A stretch of DNA of 11,395 bases from Bryobacterales bacterium (GTDB lineage: Bacteria > Cyanobacteriota > Vampirovibrionia > Obscuribacterales > Obscuribacteraceae). The stretch is taken from assembly GCA_903970295.1 (NCBI GenBank), contig CAJCHQ010000651.1, forward strand, positions 1 through 11,395. The letters run 5' to 3'. Of the stretch, positions 1-5,711 are shown piece by piece. Under the pieces are notes generated by a model. The model made no database searches, was not told the origin of the DNA, and saw nothing but the letters and a program-made list of their open reading frames with translations. The translations under genes were made by a program, and so were the position numbers. Each line of letters starts with the position of its first letter. Within the stretch, counting starts at the first letter, position 1.

Positions 1-421
1 CAAAATACATGGCATTGATAACTTGTTTCGAGCGAGAATCAGTTGCTCGAAAGAGTCTGGAGTTGCCCAGCCCAGTGTCGAAACCTGGCGCCCATCTAGT
101 GACTGGAGGTTCATGTTGGATCGGCTTCGCAGCCGATGACGATGACAACGCAGCCGGTGCAGCGCTATTCTGTGAGTTGACGTTTACAGCCTGCTCTTCT
201 ACCGGTGGCACGATCGCAATTTCGCCATTGGCCACATCGCCGCCAACCTTCAATGTCTGCCCTGGCGCAGCGCTCACAGCAGCCTCAGCGAAGTTTCGAG
301 CCGTGCTCGCCTTATCGGCGATTTCAGCCCGCGAAGGTTGCGCGAGGGCCGACTGATCGACGCCACCACAGGCGGTGCCAGACTCATTTACCATGCCAAA
401 ATCGTTTTTTTCTGCTGTCAT
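1..421 (-). CDS. N-terminal part of an unrecognised protein, running off the left edge
   Basis: An open frame reads leftward from an ATG at 421-419 to the window edge without a stop, giving about 140 residues and an incomplete gene. It starts MTAEKNDFGMVNESG. An in-frame TAG lies directly before the ATG, so the start cannot be further upstream; a second ATG at 394 is possible. No good Shine-Dalgarno sequence is visible (GTGAG about 5 bases upstream is weak). Residues ~20-105 are rich in Ala, Ser, Pro, Gln and Val and look disordered. After that the sequence becomes more ordered and basic (WAPGFDTGLGNSRLF, then SRSKQVINAMYF), as if a folded domain begins near the edge. There is no signal peptide or membrane segment. 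I do not recognise the family. The overlapping plus-strand frame at 9-356 is the alternative reading; the longer uninterrupted minus frame is preferred. Confidence 0.55.
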   Translation of the reverse strand, partial: MTAEKNDFGMVNESGTACGGVDQSALAQPSRAEIADKASTARNFAEAAVSAAPGQTLKVGGDVANGEIAIVPPVEEQAVNVNSQNSAAPAALSSSSAAKPIQHEPPVTRWAPGFDTGLGNSRLFRATDSRSKQVINAMYF

Positions 422-549
422 CTAGACTCACTGACTGACGCCTGCTGTGGGCATCTGCTTTATTATGCCCTGCACATAAACCAACTCAGCACCCATCCAA
501 GCCAGCTGAAACTGGGGTTATCGATAAATTAATGCTGACAAAGCCAGGC

Positions 550-573
550 GAGGCTCTGCCAAGGATGAGCCTC
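550..573 (+). other. stem-loop in the leader of the glycosyltransferase cluster
   Basis: GAGGCTC (550-556) and GAGCCTC (567-573) form a perfect 7-bp stem around a 10-base loop. No U-run follows, so it is not an ordinary intrinsic terminator. It lies about 160 bases before the ArnT-like start codon and could be a leader RNA structure or a protein-binding dyad. Confidence 0.3.
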
Positions 574-661
574 CCGGCGAAAAGTCTGATACTTAACGTA
601 ACTTTCCGAGCGGTACTGGCTCCCACCCGGGACGATCCCCCCAGCATTTCCGCCCATAAGA

Positions 662-681
662 CGACCCTTAAGGGAGCTTAA
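662..681 (+). promoter_or_regulatory. palindromic CCCTTAAGGG element, copy 1
   Basis: The 10-bp perfect palindrome CCCTTAAGGG sits at 665-674, 60 bases before the ATG at 735. With its flanks it reads CGACCCTTAAGGGAGCTTAA. A nearly identical element at 4523-4541 lies upstream of the GT2 gene of the same cluster, with one internal base less and differences only at the two spacer positions of CGAC(C)CTTAAGGGnGCnTAA. The recurrence before two functionally related genes suggests an operator or promoter element; the binding factor is unknown. Confidence 0.4.
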
Positions 682-734
682 AGACCCAGCCCGGCGAGCA
701 TGCCAAGATATTGATTCGCCTACAGGATTCCAGC

Positions 735-2507
735 ATGACAACCGCCACCCAGAGCCGGCCCGACCTGTCCCTGCAACGACTGCTCAAGAGCAGGAAGGCG
801 GATGATTTCGCCCATCGCAAAGTCTGGGCGGCATGGCTGACGGCTATTATTCTCGTCGCCGGCGTCGCGTTCGGCTCCCTGGCTCATTCCCGCCCCAAGT
901 TCAATCGCTCCGAAATAGCCTATGCCGAAATCTCGCGCGAGATGATGGATAAAAACAGCCTGATTGTGCCGTTGTACCGCGGCATCCCAAGCATCGACAA
1001 ACCGGTTTTGAACTACTGGGCGATCATTCCTTGCTTCAAAGCCTTCGGAGTCTCGGGTTTCTCGGCACGAATTCCGGCTCTAGTGGCATCGCTTGCTTGC
1101 CTGACTTTATTTGCCTTCGCCATGCGCAGGTTGTGGGGATGGCAAACCAGCCTGCTGTCGACGATTATCCTCGCCACATCGCAGCGATTCTGGGAATTCG
1201 CGACCCTCTGCATGACCGACATGCTGCTCACCCTCTTCGATACGGTCGCCCTCACTTCTCTCTATGTCGGCTTGAAGAACGAGAAAAGTCGCTGGCTGTG
1301 TTATTGCATCGCCGCCGCGAGCATGGGACTGGGCACGCTCACTAAGGGCCCGGTCGCGCTGATATTGCCCGCAGCCTCGTTCTTCATATATTTAGTCTCG
1401 ACCAAGCAGTTACGCATTCTTTCCATCGCTCAAATCGCCCTCGCCGCGGTGGTCTTCTTCGCCGTCGCCGCGCCCTGGTACGTGGCAGCGGCAGCGACCA
1501 TGAACACACCGGCTTCAGTCGGCGCCTGGCTCTGGCACCACAACGTCGAACGCTTCTTCGGTTCGGCGTATGCCTTCCACTATTCGCCCCTCTACATGGT
1601 CGAATCGCTGTTCCTTGGATTCGCCCCTTGGTCTATCTTTCTGCCGTTCGCGCTATTCAGTGCCGTAAAAAAATGGCGCAACAAAACCGACCTGGTCGAA
1701 TCGAAAGAAGAGCTCTATCTGTGGATCTGGCTCATTCTCACAACCACGTTCTTCACCTTCTCGCGCGGCAAAATGAACTATTACGATCTGCCAGCCTTCC
1801 CTGCTGCCGCCGGTCTCATTGGTCTGCATCTGCACAACTGGCTCAAGAACAAGCAGCCGATCGCTTCGATCGTCGCCACTCTGCTCACCGTCGCCATGTA
1901 CGCCGGCGCCGGCATTTCGACCTGGGCATTGCCGCAAATTCTCGGCACCAATAACGTCACGGCATGGATCATGATGCCGGCAACTTTCCTCGGTTGCGCG
2001 CTCTATTCCACCTGGGCTCTGCTCAAAGACAGAGCTCGCCTGGCTTACGGAGCCGTTTTCGCCGGCATGTGCGGAGTTTTGTTTGCCTTTTCGCTGCAAG
2101 TGCAACCGGCATTTTTGACGCAAGCCCCAGCGCTCGGATACGTGCAAACTTTCAAACAGCACCCGGAAGCCCGCATCGCGATGCACAGCGATTTCGCTAA
2201 AACGATCGACTGGTTTGACGCCGCCCTGTTCGAAACCGGCAGAGCGCCCGATCAACTCGACGGCACCGATGATTTAGCGGCATATTTGATGAAACCAAGC
2301 CCGGCCCTTGTGATCGTACCCGAGGATCGTTTCGAACAGTTGCCTGCCGATGTGCAATCTCGTGCCAATATCGTCTCCAAGCTTCCGTACATGTACCAGA
2401 AACTGGACATGGGCTTTTTGATCAAAAGTCACGGCAAACTGACCGGACCAGTGCCACTACTTCTGGTATCAAACCAGAAAGCGATTACGCCCACTAAGAC
2501 TCGTTAA
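735..2507 (+). CDS. ArnT/PMT-family membrane glycosyltransferase
   Basis: A 590-residue polytopic membrane protein of the GT39/GT83 superfamily, whose members move a sugar from a polyprenyl-phosphate carrier to an acceptor on the outer face of the membrane. A short cytoplasmic N-terminus (~30 residues) leads into TM1 (~33-49). The first outer loop carries YAEISREM, a run typical of ArnT, followed by DKPVLNYW (~88-95). TKGPVALILP (~203-212) is another typical stretch. About ten more hydrophobic segments follow, then a soluble C-terminal domain after ~residue 420. ArnT is ~550 residues, so the length fits. Oddly, the family's Asp-Glu pair in the first loop reads Ser-Glu (S59-E60). I chose the ATG at 735 because AGGA lies 8 bases upstream; a TTG at 711 would add 8 residues. 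The stop is 8 bases before the amidotransferase gene, so the two are probably co-transcribed. The sugar and acceptor cannot be told from the sequence. Confidence 0.85.
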   Translation: MTTATQSRPDLSLQRLLKSRKADDFAHRKVWAAWLTAIILVAGVAFGSLAHSRPKFNRSEIAYAEISREMMDKNSLIVPLYRGIPSIDKPVLNYWAIIPCFKAFGVSGFSARIPALVASLACLTLFAFAMRRLWGWQTSLLSTIILATSQRFWEFATLCMTDMLLTLFDTVALTSLYVGLKNEKSRWLCYCIAAASMGLGTLTKGPVALILPAASFFIYLVSTKQLRILSIAQIALAAVVFFAVAAPWYVAAAATMNTPASVGAWLWHHNVERFFGSAYAFHYSPLYMVESLFLGFAPWSIFLPFALFSAVKKWRNKTDLVESKEELYLWIWLILTTTFFTFSRGKMNYYDLPAFPAAAGLIGLHLHNWLKNKQPIASIVATLLTVAMYAGAGISTWALPQILGTNNVTAWIMMPATFLGCALYSTWALLKDRARLAYGAVFAGMCGVLFAFSLQVQPAFLTQAPALGYVQTFKQHPEARIAMHSDFAKTIDWFDAALFETGRAPDQLDGTDDLAAYLMKPSPALVIVPEDRFEQLPADVQSRANIVSKLPYMYQKLDMGFLIKSHGKLTGPVPLLLVSNQKAITPTKTR

Positions 2508-2515
2508 AAATCACA

Positions 2516-4456
2516 ATGTGCGGAATCGTTGGTTACTTGAATCTGAATAACACGGCAATCGATCCGGCCGAGAGTTATTTGCCGGCAATGTGCCAGAGTA
2601 TTCTGCACCGCGGTCCGGACGAGGAAGGGCAGAAGACCATCGGTCCAGTCGCTTTTGGCATGCGCCGTTTGAGCATTATCGACCTGGCCACCGGTCAACA
2701 ACCAATCGCTAACGAAGACGAAACTGTATGGATTGTTTTCAACGGTGAAATCTACAATTTTCACGAGCTGCAAAAGAAAGTCGTCGGGCTCGGTCACAGC
2801 CTGAAAACGAAGAGCGATACCGAAGTCATAGTCCATCTGTATGAAGAATACGGGGTCGATTGCTTGCAACATCTCGAGGGCATGTTCTCTTTCGCGCTCT
2901 GGGATACACGCAAATCGCAGCTTCTGATCGCTCGCGATCGCATGGGCGAAAAGCCGCTTCACTGGGGTATTTTCGAGGGGCAGCTAGTTTTCGGTTCGGA
3001 GTTGAAAGCGCTTCTAGCTCACCCGAAGACTAAGCGCGAACTCAATGTGCATGCCTTGCAGAAATATTTGTCGCTCGAATATGTGCCGGCTCCTGACTCG
3101 ATTTTTGCTGGTATTCACAAGCTGATGCCAGGGCACTACATGCTGGTGCGCAACGGCAATGTCGAGATCAAAAATTACTGGACACCCAAAGTCGAGCCAC
3201 TCAAATCAATGTCGGAAGAGGAGGCGGCAGCCAGACTCTTCGAATTGCTCGATCGTTCGATACAACTGCGCTTGATCTCGGATGTGCCGCTCGGTGTTTT
3301 CCTATCCGGCGGCATCGACTCTTCCTCGATTGCAGCGCTGGCTCAGGCGCGGTCGAGCAGCCCGATCAAGACGTTCTCGATCGGCTTTGCCGATCCTTCC
3401 TTCGACGAATCCGAATACGCCCAGGCAGTCGCCACCCACCTTGGCACAGATCACGAGGTGGTTCGATTCCAACCGGAACTGGCGCTCGAGACGATGCAAG
3501 AATTGTGGGAAATCCTGGATGAACCGATCGCGGACGCCTCGATCGTGCCGACATTTTTCCTTTCCAAAATGACGCGCCGAAAAGTGACAGTGGCATTATC
3601 AGGAGAGGGTGGAGATGAGCTCTTCGGCGGCTATCCGACTTACCAGGCGCACCGACTGGCTGGAGTCTGGAATCGGGTGCCCGGCATCTTGCGCAAGAAT
3701 CTGATCGAGCCGACTCTGCGCGCACTGCCAGTCAATATGAATAACCTCAGCTTCGATTACAAAGTCAAACGCTTCATCTCATCGGCTTCAGAGTCACCGG
3801 TGCAAAGGCATTTGCGCTGGATGGGCTCGATTCCGTTGAGCGAACAGAACAAACTAATCAATGACACTACGCGTGGTGCAAGAGACAATGCTTCGACTGC
3901 ACGACAAATTGCTGAACGAGCGCAACGAGAAGAAGATTTCTTCGATTCGACGAGCAGCTACTTTCAGCTGGGTTCAGCCAAGCACGGAGGCGACGTGGTC
4001 GACAAGATCATGCGCCTCGATCTCCGTACTTACTTACCTGATGACTTGCTAGTCAAATCCGATCGAGCTTCGATGGCTGCTTCGCTGGAAGTGCGACTGC
4101 CGTTTCTCGCTTATCCCCTGATCGAATACGCCCTATCATTGCCCTCCCATTTAAAAGTGAACGGCTTGACGACGAAGTATCTATTGAAGAAAGCAATCGC
4201 GCCATACTTGCCGCATCGCACCATCCATCGCCCCAAAAAAGGATTCGGCATTCCCGTCGCCAAATGGCTCAATGCGGACTTCCGCCAGCTGGTCGACGAA
4301 ATGCTTGGCGAAAGTTTCATTGGCAAGCAAGGACTGTTCGAATACGACTACATTAACGGTTTGTTATCCGAGCATCGGCACAATCAAGCCGATCGACGCA
4401 AAGAATTGTGGACGCTGCTTATGTTTCAGTGGTGGTGGCGCAAGTATTTCGCATAG
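2516..4456 (+). CDS. asnB: glutamine-dependent amidotransferase, asparagine synthetase B family
   Basis: This 646-residue protein has both halves of the AsnB family. The N-terminal class II glutaminase domain begins MCGIVGY, with Cys2 as nucleophile once Met is removed, and carries RRLSIIDL (50-57) and NGEIYN (76-81). The C-terminal ATP-pyrophosphatase domain has the P-loop SGGIDSS (264-270) and SGEGGDELFGGY (362-373). All motifs look intact, so it should release ammonia from glutamine and use it on an adenylated acid. Cys2 fixes the start. No Shine-Dalgarno is visible, but the previous stop is only 8 bases away, which suggests translational coupling. E. coli AsnB has 554 residues; the longer size resembles amidotransferases found in polysaccharide loci. 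Lying between two lipid-linked glycosyltransferases, it may amidate a sugar acid (WbpS in a Pseudomonas O-antigen locus is a precedent) rather than make asparagine. The family is certain; the substrate is not. Confidence 0.92.
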   Translation: MCGIVGYLNLNNTAIDPAESYLPAMCQSILHRGPDEEGQKTIGPVAFGMRRLSIIDLATGQQPIANEDETVWIVFNGEIYNFHELQKKVVGLGHSLKTKSDTEVIVHLYEEYGVDCLQHLEGMFSFALWDTRKSQLLIARDRMGEKPLHWGIFEGQLVFGSELKALLAHPKTKRELNVHALQKYLSLEYVPAPDSIFAGIHKLMPGHYMLVRNGNVEIKNYWTPKVEPLKSMSEEEAAARLFELLDRSIQLRLISDVPLGVFLSGGIDSSSIAALAQARSSSPIKTFSIGFADPSFDESEYAQAVATHLGTDHEVVRFQPELALETMQELWEILDEPIADASIVPTFFLSKMTRRKVTVALSGEGGDELFGGYPTYQAHRLAGVWNRVPGILRKNLIEPTLRALPVNMNNLSFDYKVKRFISSASESPVQRHLRWMGSIPLSEQNKLINDTTRGARDNASTARQIAERAQREEDFFDSTSSYFQLGSAKHGGDVVDKIMRLDLRTYLPDDLLVKSDRASMAASLEVRLPFLAYPLIEYALSLPSHLKVNGLTTKYLLKKAIAPYLPHRTIHRPKKGFGIPVAKWLNADFRQLVDEMLGESFIGKQGLFEYDYINGLLSEHRHNQADRRKELWTLLMFQWWWRKYFA

Positions 4457-4471
4457 ATTCAATTTAGTCGA

Positions 4472-4514
4472 CAGGGCATGTGCCTGGCATGTACACTAAC
4501 CGATGTTGACATCG
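4472..4514. promoter_or_regulatory. clustered dyads upstream of the GT2 gene
   Basis: In the 108-base gap after the amidotransferase gene, GGCA-TG-TGCC (4475-4484) is followed by a second GGCATGT (4486-4492). Then comes a perfect 6+6 dyad, CGATGT-TG-ACATCG (4501-4514). The second dyad overlaps TTGACA at 4506-4511, an exact consensus -35 box. A good -10 at the normal spacing is not evident (TAAGGG at 17 bases; TAATAA only at 27). An internal promoter under repressor control is a reasonable reading, but it is inference. Confidence 0.35.
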
Positions 4515-4522
4515 TCCAGCGC

Positions 4523-4541
4523 CGACCTTAAGGGCGCCTAA
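4523..4541 (+). promoter_or_regulatory. palindromic CCTTAAGGG element, copy 2
   Basis: CGACCTTAAGGGCGCCTAA contains the palindrome CCTTAAGG and matches the element at 662-681 upstream of the ArnT-like gene. It ends 23 bases before the GT2 start codon. The flanking GCGCC/GGCGC bases could also form an imperfect hairpin around the core. Confidence 0.4.
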
Positions 4542-4564
4542 TAATTCCCATTGTCCGGTCACTG

Positions 4565-5644
4565 ATGTCCATTTACAAACCACCTCGCAACCCAATCGAT
4601 ATGCGCACTTCGGGCACATGGTCAGAAGAAGTGATTCGCGCACATCGCATGTCCAAAATGTTGGCTAAGCCAGATTTGTCGATCGTAATTCCGGTCTTCA
4701 ACGAAGAAGACAACGTCGAAATGCTCTACGAAAAGCTCCTGGTGGCGATGACCGAGCTCGGGCAGTCGTGGGAAGTGGTGTTCATAGATGACGGTTCGAC
4801 CGATCGCTCGTTCGAGGAGCTGGAAAAACTCTCCCTCCAGGATGACCGCGTCAAAGTCGTGCGCTTCGTGCGCAATTTCGGACAAACTGCTGCCTTATCC
4901 GCCGGCATCGATCATTCACTGGGACGGATCATCATCCCCATGGATGCTGATTTGCAAAACGATCCGGCTGACATCAAACAATTGCTTTCGAAAATGAACG
5001 AAGGCTACGACGTCGTCAGCGGTTGGCGCAAACAAAGGCAAGATGAGCTTTTCACTCGCTTGATTCCTTCTTGGGTAGCGAACAAAATCATTTCCAGCAT
5101 TTCAGGCGTGCGCTTGCATGACTACGGCTGTTCGTTGAAAGCTTATCGCCGGGATGTGATTAAGAACATCCGACTCTATGGCGAAATGCATCGCTTCGTG
5201 CCCATATATGCTAGCTGGCATGGCGCCAAAGTGGCAGAAATTCCGGTCAATCATTATGCGCGCCAATTCGGCAAATCCAAATACGGGCTTTCGAGAACAT
5301 TCAAAGTCGTCTTGGATTTGATCACAGTCAAGTTCATGTCCAGCTATTTCACCAAGCCGATTTATGTCTTCGGCACGGCGGGCATTTGCTCGATCGGCGT
5401 TTCTCTTGCCGGTTTCACCTGGATGATCGTGCTCAAATACTTCTACGATACGACATTCATCGAGACACCACTGCCGGTGCTGGTGGCAATGTGCTTTATG
5501 GTCGGCATCCAATTTATTTTGATGGGATTGCTAGCCGAAATTCTCATGCGCACGTATCACGAATCACAAGGGAAGCGCATTTACGCCGTCGATACCCGCT
5601 TGAATACGCTGCCGCCGGGCGACGATTCTACTGGATTAGATTAG
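4565..5644 (+). CDS. polyprenyl-phosphate glycosyltransferase, GT2 (DPM1/ArnC-like)
   Basis: This 359-residue enzyme should transfer a sugar from a nucleotide donor to a polyprenyl phosphate on the cytoplasmic face of the membrane. The GT-A fold starts at ~37 (LSIVIPVFNEEDN). It has FIDDGSTD (73-80, nucleotide-binding Asp pair), the metal-binding MDADLQ (126-131), DYGCSLKAYRR (187-197) and RQFGKSKYGLSR (233-244). Two hydrophobic segments (~265-290 and ~304-326) give the membrane anchor of the ArnC/GtrB subgroup. The first ~35 residues extend beyond the usual family start. ATG 4565 has no clear ribosome binding site, so Met29 (4649) or Met32 (4658) could be the true start. It is the natural partner of the ArnT-like enzyme: this one makes the lipid-linked sugar, the other uses it. 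Sugar identity is not readable here. Confidence 0.88.
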   Translation: MSIYKPPRNPIDMRTSGTWSEEVIRAHRMSKMLAKPDLSIVIPVFNEEDNVEMLYEKLLVAMTELGQSWEVVFIDDGSTDRSFEELEKLSLQDDRVKVVRFVRNFGQTAALSAGIDHSLGRIIIPMDADLQNDPADIKQLLSKMNEGYDVVSGWRKQRQDELFTRLIPSWVANKIISSISGVRLHDYGCSLKAYRRDVIKNIRLYGEMHRFVPIYASWHGAKVAEIPVNHYARQFGKSKYGLSRTFKVVLDLITVKFMSSYFTKPIYVFGTAGICSIGVSLAGFTWMIVLKYFYDTTFIETPLPVLVAMCFMVGIQFILMGLLAEILMRTYHESQGKRIYAVDTRLNTLPPGDDSTGLD

Positions 5645-5711
5645 CTCCTGAGACTTGAATCCGGAAGGCGTGCACTCTCGTCGGCTTTGTGAAGAGCGAA
5701 TTGCCTCCATT

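Larger units (their letters stand above)
422..734. other. divergent intergenic region, no gene seen
   Basis: This 313-base spacer separates the left-edge gene (minus) from the ArnT-like gene (plus). It holds an ATTATG (CATAAT on the minus strand) at 462-467 that could be a -10 box for the left gene, though no matching -35 is visible. It also contains a perfect TTATCGATAA palindrome at 518-527, a hairpin at 550-573 and the CCCTTAAGGG palindrome at 665-674. I looked for riboswitch cores and tRNA-like folds and recognise none. The short minus-strand frame at 529-741 has no family-like features and was not accepted. Confidence 0.6.

Noticed and set aside
9..356. 115-codon plus-strand frame
   Set aside because: It lies opposite the longer uninterrupted minus-strand frame (421 to the edge), resembles no family and has no ribosome binding site.
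535..700. Riboswitch in the leader of the glycosyltransferase cluster
   Set aside because: I compared it with c-di-GMP, guanidine, SAM and fluoride types from memory and found no conserved core.
711..734. TTG start for the ArnT-like gene
   Set aside because: No Shine-Dalgarno precedes it, whereas ATG 735 has AGGA at 8 bases; the 8 extra residues add nothing familiar. It remains possible.
529..741. 70-codon minus-strand frame in the divergent spacer
   Set aside because: No recognisable motif, an unusual Gly/Ser/Trp-rich composition, and it overlaps the ArnT-like start and the palindromic element.
1653..2255. 200-codon minus-strand frame inside the ArnT-like gene
   Set aside because: The opposite strand codes a clear membrane enzyme; this frame is a shadow with no domain-like sequence.
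5645..5711. Bidirectional terminator between the convergent GT2 and aminopeptidase genes
   Set aside because: No stable stem followed by a T-run on either strand.
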